A stretch of DNA of 48,332 nucleotides from Ruminococcus sp. (GTDB taxonomy: Bacteria > Bacillota > Clostridia > Oscillospirales > Ruminococcaceae): contig JAFQHO010000008.1 in assembly GCA_017397925.1 (NCBI GenBank), forward strand, positions 1 through 48,332, in the 5' to 3' direction. Under the pieces are notes generated by a model, which was not told where the DNA came from, made no database searches, and saw only the letters and a program-made list of their open reading frames with translations. How positions within the stretch are numbered: the first letter of the stretch is position 1; each line of letters begins with the position of its first letter. The position numbers and the translations under genes were made by a program. Below are positions 6,920-14,924 of the stretch, piece after piece.

Positions 6920-9900
6920 TTATAATGCTAATACTGCCTGTTGATTTTCGTTAATGTGCTTGTCAACTTTGCTTTTCTCGTCAAGCCATTCTTTTGACGG
7001 TGACTGCAATTTATTGATAAACGGAATGCATCTGTTATTAATGAATGTTTCTAGAGGATCTTCAGGCTTTTTCTTTGGAATGAATATCAAAATTACAGCT
7101 ATTACAATTCCGACTATAGAAGCAATTGTACCGACAACAGGTATTGCAGCAAATACTCCGCTTGTAAGGAAGAGAGAGCCGACTTCTGCTAATAATCCGA
7201 TACCGATTGAAATTGTTTCCATTATTTGAAGCGTTTCAACTAGTGGACTTTCTCCGCTTTGGAATGCAAGAACGGTTTCGTATATCTCTACTGCCAGTGC
7301 TACTGCCATCATCGCTATATTCATTGCCTTGCCAGCTATCCTTGAAACCTTAGCAAATTTAGTAATACTTTCTGCAGCTTCTTCTGCTCTTCCACATTTT
7401 GATATTAATTCAGATGTGAATTCCCCCATTTCATTTATGGAATTTTCTACTTTAGTGCTTCCATATAATACGTTAAATACATCTTTTTCACTTTCAATAC
7501 CATTAATAATTACATCTTCTTCTCTCATCAGATTTCCTATTGATTTTGACAAGTTTTTGCAGGCTGCATAAACTGTAACATCTTTAATTGCAGATACTGC
7601 AATTAAAACAGTATTAGATATTATTGTTCCTTTTTCAAAATCTGACAGGTCATTCCAACGTAAAAATCCAGAAAATACTGTTATTAAGCCGCATGAATAT
7701 ATAACTGTAGTAAACAACTTCGGAAGACAAGGGAATTTTCTATATAGATTACTTACGCAGGTTATAACATCTCCTGCATTTATTTCAGACAAGCTAAAAA
7801 GTGTTTTTGCTATATCTGCTGAAATTGAAGATATATTCTGTATCATTTCTGATGCATCTTTATAATTCAGACTCTGTGCATAATCTTCTATTTCTTTTTT
7901 AGCTTCTGCATACATTTCTTCTGTCCAGTCAGTAAATGTTTTATGATTCAGATTATCGAAATATACTTTGAAAAATTCTTCAACTACTTTTGAAATGTAA
8001 TCTACAGATGCATTCTCTTTCCCGTCAGGAAATAGAACATTTTCAAATGCATAAAATAGAATTCCGTCTTCAACAAATTTATGAAGTGCTGCACCATAAG
8101 AATATAATTTATTTTCTTCATTATTGTTCTTTTCATCATGCGTTGTATTACTTATGTCAATATGAGGACTCTGATCAAGTATGTCAAGTATAGTACATAA
8201 ATGATTAATACGGGTATTATCAGGATCAACAAGATTTGATGTTATAAGTCCGTTGAGAACATTTGGTGATATACAGTATTCATAGAGCTTTTTTGCCCAT
8301 TTTGCACCGTTATCATTTATATATTTATTAAGTCCCGGAACATTTCTTGAATATAAATGTGGATAAATGCTGTTTGTTGAATATTTGTAGCCTTTCTGAG
8401 ATGACATACAGTTTTGATCTGTTCCCTGTAAATAAAACTTTAATTTATTTTCAGAATCCGGAGCATTATTAATCAGATCCCTGTATTTTTTAAAGTCATC
8501 ACCCGGAGCTTTTGAGTAAGAATAGCTTATATATGACAGAGCAAATTCATTAATAAAGAAATCTGAATATTGCTCTGCTAAATTAGCTTCATCGGTAGTA
8601 AGGTCATTTGCCTCAGTACCGACTGTCGGCTTTGTGATACCTATATATTTGGATACATCATCGTTACTATTATATGCTACATGAGCAGACATTTTTATAA
8701 GCTTATCAAGACTTGCTGAATGAATTGCCGATACATCCTCAGGCTGTGAAAGGTTAAAAAGATCATGCACATTTAGTTCGTCTTGGGAATTCAAAAAGCA
8801 TATTTCATCTGAATCAGGATAGTTGCAGGCAGTCATTTTGTTATTCATACTGTAAAAAGCAGCTTTTTCTTTCATAGCTTTTTTCTTATTTGCAATGTTT
8901 TCTTCCAGGGAGCCGAAAATAGTGCCAATATTGTTTTCTTCTTCTGCTTCTATGTTGTTATAACCGCAGCCTTTTACAGATTCAAAACTTGTGTCGAATG
9001 AAAACTGGCACATTTTAACTTCGCTGTTTTGAAGAGGAATAAATTGAAGCATTGCAGCACTCTTAAACTGAATTCTACTTGCAAGAATGTGCTCGGAGTC
9101 GATAAAGTAGGAGATTGACTTGCCTGTATCATATGAACTGGCAGCTTCATCCATTACCTGCTCACCATTTTCGTTTATATATTTCATTTCCCAGCGTCCA
9201 ACAGGGTAAAGTACACCGTCTTTGGCTTCATATCCCATTTCAAATGTTCCAAAATCAATGACTTCTCCGTTTTCGTGTGGCTGATATTTCATTGTATATT
9301 TGTTTGTGCTTGTGGATAAGAAAGAGAATATATTCTTGCCTCTTTTTATTATTCCTTTACCGTATAAGCCATGCTCATACATACGGAGGATACCTATTTC
9401 TTTTTCGCCGTTTTCAACTACACGCTTCCAGTAATAATTACCATCATTTATATAGAGTTTTACAGGTGTATCTTCTGAATCATCAAAGAAAATATGGTTG
9501 TTTACAATATGGATTTTTGAGCAGATAGAATCTCCAGACAAAGCATATATCTTCATTCCGATGCTGTCTATGCTCATTAATGCATTATCATCAGGTCTGA
9601 AAGATTTCAGAGGCACAACTCCGTTGGCTATATTTTCATTTTCGAGCATATCTGTCAAATAATTAATTGTTTCTTTTCCAAAGGCATTTTGTAGGTCTTT
9701 ACGGTTGTTTTTAACAAATCTTCTGAAATCTCTGTTTGCAAATACGTTTTTTGAACGTGATAATGAATCATTTATATTTTTCATTGTTATTTCAGGATAG
9801 TTTACATAGCAGACATATCCGTTTTCAGTGGTGTATGACTTGTATCCATCGGAAATATGAATATCATAGCAAAGCTTGTTATTTTCAGCGATATTTATTT

Positions 9901-11140
9901 TTTCAACCTTTACCATTTCTTCTTTTATACTTCCGTCAGGCTGCTGAATATGCTTAATAACAATATCTCCTATTTTTAACTTTGATACCTTGATCTTGTT
10001 GTTGATTTTCAGGGCTTGCTGAGGCATAGGGCATTTATATCCGTCGATGGTAAGGATCATATGATCAAGCGACATAAACGGTTCATCGTTATTAATTGAA
10101 TAAAGGAAAAGAACGTGATTGTTGAAGATGATTTCACCTGAATATTCAGACGGCATTAGTTTTTCTGATAAAAGCATATCCTTTTCTTTAAGCTGAGTTT
10201 CATCTGCAAGACTTCCGTCAGCAAGAATAAGCTTAGTACCACATAAAATACAGCCACCGCTATTATCTTCAACTTTTTTGGTGCGGGTTTTCAATGATGA
10301 CTTTTTACCACTGTAATATCGGCTTGTGGTTTCGATCCATTTCTGAACCTCGGCACCGTATGCATATGTAATAACAATATAGTTTTTGCAAATAGGTGCA
10401 CCGCTTGGTGTTATATCAATAACATCTTTCCTTTGTTCTCTTTTTATTTCCGATTCTATCATGCAATTTTCTTTGATGTCATTTTGCAGTGTATTAAATA
10501 TTTCCATACCTGATGCCAGCTGACCTTTTGGACCGTCCATCCATGGAAAATGATAAATAGATGATATAATTTTTGAATATTCAGTTGCATTCCATGCTGA
10601 CTTCAATCTTTCAGATTGTATATAACTGAGATGCTTTGTTAAAAGCCATAACAGTCTCAACGGTTGAAGGTGCTGTTCAGCAATGTCGCAGTAAACAGCC
10701 ATTCCGTTTATAAAAGCTTCTGTTGAAGCATAGTCAGTAATTTCCTTTGCAATCTGCTCATTGGCTGATGAATCGGCAAAAACATCAGGTAGATTGTCTC
10801 TAAGTACTTCAAGTGCAAGAGCTTCACCGATAGTGTGATTACTATCTTCAAAAAGTGCATTAAGGTCCTTATCTAATATATCTGAACCTAACACCATATT
10901 TCTGAGATCATAGTCACCGGTGTGTGAAATAACGTCGCTAATATATGTTCTTGCAATGTCGTTGAGCTGATCGTTGTAATTAGTGACAAGAGCAGGAATA
11001 TCCTGGCGTTCATATTTTTTAAAGAATACGTTCCTTATGTAGTTGTCAACATTATGAATGGAAACAACAAGTTTTTCTGACATGTTTGATGTAAGTTTGT
11101 CGATGTTCTTGATTTTCTGGAATAGTTCATTAATATTCAT
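6920..11140 (-). CDS. giant Hint-domain protein with pore-former-like C-terminus
   Basis: A 1406-aa protein of no family I can name. The start is ATG 11140, eight bases after GGGAG; there is no signal peptide. Residues 1-296 are mainly helical. Residues 297-447 look like a Hint/intein fold: Cys297 in GGCILCGTKLILADGS, block B FMSLDHMILTIDG, and an end block of the pattern YDIHI...ENGYVCYVN. Residues 448-900 are beta-rich, then helical. The last 350 residues contain four or more hydrophobic segments, the final one a Gly/Ala-rich hairpin (GVFAAIPVVGTIASIVGIVI) followed by PKKK, as in alpha-helical pore-forming toxins. The gene is much more AT-rich than the kinase and regulator genes. It is alone between convergent SH3 lipoprotein paralogues, without a regulon palindrome. 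Toxin-like is an inference. Confidence 0.7.
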   Translation of the reverse strand: MNINELFQKIKNIDKLTSNMSEKLVVSIHNVDNYIRNVFFKKYERQDIPALVTNYNDQLNDIARTYISDVISHTGDYDLRNMVLGSDILDKDLNALFEDSNHTIGEALALEVLRDNLPDVFADSSANEQIAKEITDYASTEAFINGMAVYCDIAEQHLQPLRLLWLLTKHLSYIQSERLKSAWNATEYSKIISSIYHFPWMDGPKGQLASGMEIFNTLQNDIKENCMIESEIKREQRKDVIDITPSGAPICKNYIVITYAYGAEVQKWIETTSRYYSGKKSSLKTRTKKVEDNSGGCILCGTKLILADGSLADETQLKEKDMLLSEKLMPSEYSGEIIFNNHVLFLYSINNDEPFMSLDHMILTIDGYKCPMPQQALKINNKIKVSKLKIGDIVIKHIQQPDGSIKEEMVKVEKINIAENNKLCYDIHISDGYKSYTTENGYVCYVNYPEITMKNINDSLSRSKNVFANRDFRRFVKNNRKDLQNAFGKETINYLTDMLENENIANGVVPLKSFRPDDNALMSIDSIGMKIYALSGDSICSKIHIVNNHIFFDDSEDTPVKLYINDGNYYWKRVVENGEKEIGILRMYEHGLYGKGIIKRGKNIFSFLSTSTNKYTMKYQPHENGEVIDFGTFEMGYEAKDGVLYPVGRWEMKYINENGEQVMDEAASSYDTGKSISYFIDSEHILASRIQFKSAAMLQFIPLQNSEVKMCQFSFDTSFESVKGCGYNNIEAEEENNIGTIFGSLEENIANKKKAMKEKAAFYSMNNKMTACNYPDSDEICFLNSQDELNVHDLFNLSQPEDVSAIHSASLDKLIKMSAHVAYNSNDDVSKYIGITKPTVGTEANDLTTDEANLAEQYSDFFINEFALSYISYSYSKAPGDDFKKYRDLINNAPDSENKLKFYLQGTDQNCMSSQKGYKYSTNSIYPHLYSRNVPGLNKYINDNGAKWAKKLYEYCISPNVLNGLITSNLVDPDNTRINHLCTILDILDQSPHIDISNTTHDEKNNNEENKLYSYGAALHKFVEDGILFYAFENVLFPDGKENASVDYISKVVEEFFKVYFDNLNHKTFTDWTEEMYAEAKKEIEDYAQSLNYKDASEMIQNISSISADIAKTLFSLSEINAGDVITCVSNLYRKFPCLPKLFTTVIYSCGLITVFSGFLRWNDLSDFEKGTIISNTVLIAVSAIKDVTVYAACKNLSKSIGNLMREEDVIINGIESEKDVFNVLYGSTKVENSINEMGEFTSELISKCGRAEEAAESITKFAKVSRIAGKAMNIAMMAVALAVEIYETVLAFQSGESPLVETLQIMETISIGIGLLAEVGSLFLTSGVFAAIPVVGTIASIVGIVIAVILIFIPKKKPEDPLETFINNRCIPFINKLQSPSKEWLDEKSKVDKHINENQQAVLAL

Positions 11141-11235
11141 AATATAATCTCCCATCTTATTAAAATTAAATAGAAAAGTTTATGGTATCATCTTTTTAAC
11201 ATTGGATATTCTATCGTAATGCAGGAAAAATTTTA

Positions 11236-11245
11236 GATCACCTCC
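11236..11245 (-). promoter_or_regulatory. orphan perfect Shine-Dalgarno (GGAGGTGATC)
   Basis: Ten bases matching the full anti-SD of 16S rRNA on the minus strand, about 95 nt before the Hint start, yet with no ATG, GTG or TTG start at usable spacing. It may be a relic of a lost gene or a ribosome standby site in the Hint leader. Confidence 0.35.
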
Positions 11246-11394
11246 GTTTGGCAGTAGTTTTCGAAAAAATATCTATGATAAAAGATGATCAGAAAACATT
11301 TAGTCAAAGTTGTGCTATCACTTGAAAACAAGGTTTGGATGCTTTAGTGTAAAAATGCATAAGGGGTGGGTTTGTGAATTATTAGGTCTATATA

Positions 11395-12435
11395 TCAGGA
11401 AATCTTCATTAATTCTGTATCATCGCCAACAATATTATCTCTTAATTCCTCCCAGATCAGATTACCATTGTCATTGAGTCGGAAATGCGCACATCCGTTG
11501 GTATAACGTACAGTGGCAGATTCATTTCCGTTCTCATCACAAATTGAATCAACGCAGAGGCCGTTGGTAGAATCGAGGTATTCTCCGTTGAATTCGCAAC
11601 TATATGTCCAGTTCGTCGATTCTGCTGCACTGCTCGACCATTTGACAGATGCTTCGTAACCTTCACCGCTTTTTGCAATGGTGATATAAATTCTGCCTAC
11701 ACTCCATGTACCGAGAAAATCATCACCTGAATGTTTTGCTATGGAAGATTCACCGGTCATATCGTAATTCTCTATTGCTTTGATATATTTGCTTTCCACA
11801 TAGCCTACATTATACTGATAATTTACAACACACCAGTTTGCATCCGAAGGGAGTAAATAATAATTAACCTGTGTGCCGTTCGGAATCGTGATAAGGCTTG
11901 TTGCATAGGAATGTATGCCGCTCATCAGATTGACATCCTTGGTGACAGAGCCGCCAAGTACATTATCACCGCCGAGTGCTGGATCATAAGGAGTAATTTC
12001 TTTTACATTGTTTGCGGGGATGTAACCTACTGTGTCCTTGAAATCCGTCATAAACCAACCGTCAATACCGCTCTCAAATACGCCTATCTGCGTTCCGTCA
12101 GGGATTGTCAGCAGCGTTTCAGAATTTGCATCTGCTGTCTTTTTTACAGTTGTATCATCTGTGACATAACCTCCGAAGATACTATTTCCGAGCTTTGCAG
12201 CTCCTGTTGAGGTGCTGTTTCCTTTGTTTTCAGATTTTATATTATCAGATTTTTTATTTGCAGCAGTTGTTGTTATCTTATTATCTTTTGATGTAACAGA
12301 TGTAGTTGTTGTTACAGCTGTAGTTTTTTTTGAAGATGTTAAGTTTTTGGTTGTTGCGCCACTTTCTGTACTTCCACATGAAACCGTGGAAACTAATAAT
12401 GTGAGTATTGCAAGACAAGATATCATTTTTTTCAT
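11395..12435 (-). CDS. SH3-repeat lipoprotein, paralogue 2
   Basis: A 346-aa predicted lipoprotein: MKKMISCLAILTLLVSTVSC with Cys20, then a long Ser/Thr/Lys-rich spacer (about 21-80) that could cross the wall. Two SH3-like modules follow (GGYVTDDTTVKKTADAN ... SGIDGWFMTDFKDTVGYI and GGSVTKDVNLMSG ... NWCVVNYQYNVGYVESKYI) and a C-terminal beta domain (LGTWSVGRIYITIAKSGEG ... NLIWEE). The modules, their linker and the C-terminal domain match the gene at 4883, which lacks the Ser/Thr spacer. GAGG precedes the ATG by eight bases. The promoter carries palindrome site E, so both paralogues answer to the same regulator. The two genes are convergent and flank the Hint gene. Confidence 0.85.
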   Translation of the reverse strand: MKKMISCLAILTLLVSTVSCGSTESGATTKNLTSSKKTTAVTTTTSVTSKDNKITTTAANKKSDNIKSENKGNSTSTGAAKLGNSIFGGYVTDDTTVKKTADANSETLLTIPDGTQIGVFESGIDGWFMTDFKDTVGYIPANNVKEITPYDPALGGDNVLGGSVTKDVNLMSGIHSYATSLITIPNGTQVNYYLLPSDANWCVVNYQYNVGYVESKYIKAIENYDMTGESSIAKHSGDDFLGTWSVGRIYITIAKSGEGYEASVKWSSSAAESTNWTYSCEFNGEYLDSTNGLCVDSICDENGNESATVRYTNGCAHFRLNDNGNLIWEELRDNIVGDDTELMKIS

Positions 12436-12491
12436 GATAATTACCTCATTTAAAATTTATTTTGCAAACTTGATGTTCTTGGTGTAATTAT

Positions 12492-12540
12492 ATAATACCA
12501 CATTGATCACGAAATGTGTTCAGAATTACAAATTTGTAAT
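12492..12540 (-). promoter_or_regulatory. regulon palindrome site E and -10
   Basis: Perfect palindrome ATTACAAATTTGTAAT (12525-12540). Leftward TATTAT at 12492-12497 is 28 nt away, the same phasing as sites A, C and D; a second possible -10, TATAAT, lies 5 nt further on (12487-12492). It drives SH3 lipoprotein paralogue 2. Confidence 0.8.
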
Positions 12541-13064
12541 TTTGAAAATTCCGCTCCGTTTTAGTAACGGCAAAGCTTGCTGATAAATACACTTTCTAAG
12601 TGGTATGCAAATTAGATGCCGATGAAATAATCAAGAAGATAATAGAAGCAGGCGGCATATCCTCCAAGACCGGTATTGCAGGGACTGTTGCAGCATAATT
12701 CTGTATAATTGAACAGGTAATATTAAAGCTTAAATATTTCGAATCAAGACAGATATTCTATCAATTCCATGCCAGTCCGCTGACAGTGATCTAAAACTAT
12801 ACCGAAAATGAAGCGGCAGCCAAATGGCTGCCGTTCTGGTTTGAGAGTAGTGTAGTTTAAGATGGTAATCAAACAAAAATGCCTATACGTACCATTGCAA
12901 GCCTGTTTGAGAGTATGTCAATTTTTATTTCCATTATATTTCCATTATTCTCAAATATTTTCATTAAAACTCATATACAACAATGAACTACTAATCAGTA
13001 AATTATAACGTAAAATAGCCATTAATCGTTATATAATAATCTTAGTGAATTAATCTATACAACA
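12541..13064. other. gene-poor junction, decayed coding fragments
   Basis: No intact gene. A 32-codon GTG frame at 12600-12698 (ending SSKTGIAGTVAA) looks like the tail of a lost gene. A GC-rich hairpin CGGCAGCC / GGCTGCCG lies near 12810-12832. The rest is AT-rich. The stretch separates the signalling island from the tRNA scar and the mobile mosaic. Confidence 0.45.
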
Positions 13065-13110
13065 CTCATAACCCGAAGGTCGTTGGTTCAAAATCCAGCC
13101 GCCGCAACCA
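13065..13110 (+). pseudogene. 3' half of a tRNA-Met (CAT), probable attachment scar
   Basis: The sequence from CTCATAA (anticodon loop with CAT) through the extra arm, GTTGG T-stem, TTC loop, CGCCGC acceptor strand and encoded CCA matches the 3' half of a methionine tRNA. The bases before it cannot form the anticodon stem, so the 5' half is missing. The T-loop also carries one extra A. Elements that integrate in tRNA genes leave just such 3' segments; a degenerate tRNA is the alternative. Confidence 0.7.
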
Positions 13111-13112
13111 GC

Positions 13113-13145
13113 AAACCTCCGATGTGAAAGCATCGGAGGTTTTTC
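13113..13145 (+). terminator. tRNA-type terminator
   Basis: AACCTCCGATG / CATCGGAGGTT stem with a 6-nt loop and T run, three bases after the CCA end of the tRNA half. It was probably carried along with it. Confidence 0.85.
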
Positions 13146-13217
13146 TTGCAATCGGATATGGGATGTGATATAATATAGGAGGTCGGACAGACCGGAAAAA
13201 AAGAATTTGACGAGGAT

Positions 13218-13676
13218 ATGACTTTTATGAGGTTAGAAAATGCAGAATTGAAACATATAAAAAGAATTGTGGCTATATCAAAGGCTGCGTTTGATAGCGA
13301 TATTAATGTTGGTGCTTCCGAAGCAAATAGACCTCCTGATTATGATTCAATTCCATGGCACATTCAGATGAAAAACGAAGGGCATTTACTACAGGCAGTC
13401 GTAGATGGCGAAATCGTTGGTGGTGCAGTTTTATTTGTGGACAAAAACAGTGAAACATTGTACATTGGCAGAATATTTATTAACCCAGCTCATCATCGAA
13501 AGGGATATGGTCTTTCTTTGATGAAAATTGTGGAAACTTACTATTCTGGTATTAAGAAAATCAAACTTGATACGCCACTTTGGAATGTAAGAACAAATGC
13601 TTTTTATACCAAGCTGGGTTATTGTGAAGTGAAACGGGACGAGGAATTTGCTTACTATCAAAAAGAATGCGATTGA
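13218..13676 (+). CDS. GNAT-family N-acetyltransferase
   Basis: A 152-aa single-domain acetyltransferase. Motif A is present as IGRIFINPAHHRKGYGLSLMKIVE (about 87-110), with the R-K-G-Y-G acetyl-CoA loop, and the C-terminal NAFYTKLGYCEVKR segment is typical. The substrate is unknown. Either ATG 13218 or ATG 13227 may be used, since GAGG lies just upstream of both. A TATAAT and AGGAGG occur around 13168-13182 together with a small GGTC/GACC hairpin. It is followed by a terminator at 13758 and is transcribed alone. It lies just downstream of the tRNA scar, so it is probably cargo of the element. Confidence 0.85.
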   Translation: MTFMRLENAELKHIKRIVAISKAAFDSDINVGASEANRPPDYDSIPWHIQMKNEGHLLQAVVDGEIVGGAVLFVDKNSETLYIGRIFINPAHHRKGYGLSLMKIVETYYSGIKKIKLDTPLWNVRTNAFYTKLGYCEVKRDEEFAYYQKECD

Positions 13677-13757
13677 CAAGTTCCAATTTGTCGAACTGAA
13701 TATTATTACATAGCCATTTTAATGTCATCTATTCTGAGCAAGACAGACAAATCATTA

Positions 13758-13800
13758 AAGCCTGTATTTCGAGAAAACACCGAAATACAGGCTTTTTTCT
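13758..13800 (+). terminator. rho-independent terminator
   Basis: AAGCCTGTATTTCG / CGAAATACAGGCTT stem with A-rich loop and six T; ends the acetyltransferase transcript. Confidence 0.85.
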
Positions 13801-13840
13801 TGCTTAGGCAAAACAGTTTCAACTGCAATTTTGCAGTTGT

Positions 13841-14020
13841 GTGTGAAGAAATAACAGTTGTTTTTCACACGTTTTCACACGAAATTCACACGAAAAAAGG
13901 TGGTATAACGTTACAACAAGCCAGCTCCCTTACGGGAGCTGAGTTTCTATATGCTATAATTTGAATTCTATTTCCCCAAATCACAAATATCTTGATTTCG
14001 GGAAATAGAAATGATATAAT
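13841..14020. repeat. phased TTCACACG repeats, hairpin and inverted repeat upstream of the deacylase
   Basis: Three direct copies of TTCACACG start at 13864, 13874 and 13885, about one helical turn apart, with an inverted copy (GTGTGAA) near 13841. A perfect hairpin CAGCTCCC-TTAC-GGGAGCTG follows (13922-13941), then a long inverted repeat TTCTATTTCCC / GGGAAATAGAA (13966-14010), then TATAAT at 14015-14020. The spacing of the repeats points to cooperative protein binding; the last repeat sits where an operator for the next gene would be. Confidence 0.5.
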
Positions 14021-14078
14021 AAATGCAGTACAAAGCATTTCCGGATGACTTTGAATAAATGAAAATGAGGAAGAAAAA

Positions 14079-14624
14079 ATGAATATTGATAACACACTTT
14101 ACAGTGGCCGCCCAACTGACAATCGCTCTGATGTTGAAATGGCTATATATGATAAGCTTGACTCTCTTGGCATAGATTACAAGCGTGCCGACCACGAACA
14201 TGCTGATACTATGGAGGACTGCCTAGCAATTGAGAAAGTTCTCAGTGCGAAGATATGCAAGAATCTGTTTCTCTGTAATCGTCAGAAGACCAGCTTCTAT
14301 ATGCTGCTTATGCCGGGAGATAAGCCTTTCAAAACGAAATTTCTTACTTCACAATTGAATTGTGCAAGACTTTCCTTTGCTGAAGCTGACAAAATGCAGG
14401 AGTATCTGCACACAATCCCCGGCTCTGTATCAGCTCTGGAACTCATATTCGATACAGATAATAACATTCAACTTGTCATTGACAACGACCTTATGAAAGA
14501 TGAACACATCTGCGGTCATCCGGGTATCAACACCTCTACAGTTCGCCTGCTCCGTGAGGATATGTTGAAATATGTTCGTGAAGCAAAACACGAGCCTATA
14601 TTTATAGATTTGCCAACAGAATGA
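14079..14624 (+). CDS. YbaK/ProX-type aminoacyl-tRNA deacylase
   Basis: A 181-aa protein of the YbaK/prolyl-tRNA editing family, which hydrolyses mischarged aminoacyl-tRNA (usually Ala- or Cys-tRNA-Pro). Visible family features are the YKRADHEHADTMEDC start, KNLFLCNRQKTSFYMLLMPG, LSFAEADKMQEYL, and the C-terminal CGHPGINTSTVRLLREDML. Length is normal for the free-standing editing domain. GAGGAAG lies six bases before ATG. It is transcribed alone from TATAAT at 14015 and ends with a weak hairpin near 14633-14652. Its place beside a tRNA scar within the mobile mosaic suggests acquired cargo. The exact tRNA specificity cannot be read here. Confidence 0.85.
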   Translation: MNIDNTLYSGRPTDNRSDVEMAIYDKLDSLGIDYKRADHEHADTMEDCLAIEKVLSAKICKNLFLCNRQKTSFYMLLMPGDKPFKTKFLTSQLNCARLSFAEADKMQEYLHTIPGSVSALELIFDTDNNIQLVIDNDLMKDEHICGHPGINTSTVRLLREDMLKYVREAKHEPIFIDLPTE

Positions 14625-14924
14625 TACCTTAAGCCTCCGTTGGAGGCTTCTGTATTCTCTTTTATTCGATAGAATTTTATAATTATGAAAATCGAAGGAC
14701 TTAATTCGACAAGTTTTTGAAATTATAAGAATTTTATTAGAATTTCTCTTGACTTTTTCTTATAAATTTCTCATAATTTGAATAATGAGGCTTCAATCAT
14801 TTATAATACAAGAGCTGAATTACTTGCATCTCATAGCACATAATAATATTCAGGAGAAATTACGCCTAATCACTTGACTTTTCTCCTAAAATAGATTATA
14901 ATTAGGAGAAAGGAGTGTAAATTT
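14625..14924. other. AT-rich intergenic stretch with weak terminator and fic operator
   Basis: AAGCCTCC / GGAGGCTT hairpin (about 14633-14652) closes the deacylase transcript. The centre is AT-rich without a gene. The last 75 bases form the fic promoter and operator. Confidence 0.5.
14851..14915 (+). promoter_or_regulatory. fic promoter with overlapping operator
   Basis: TTGACT (14874-14879), 17-nt spacer, TATAAT (14897-14902). A 9-bp inverted repeat TTCTCCTAA (14881-14889) / TTAGGAGAA (14902-14910) covers the spacer and the -10, and a third half-site CAGGAGAAATTA lies at 14851. A protein on these arms would block RNA polymerase; the Fic protein has a C-terminal winged-helix-like part that could be that repressor. 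Confidence 0.7.

Noticed and set aside
13722-13964. 80-codon ORF over the terminator
   Set aside because: It runs through a clear terminator hairpin and repeat array and has no ribosome site.
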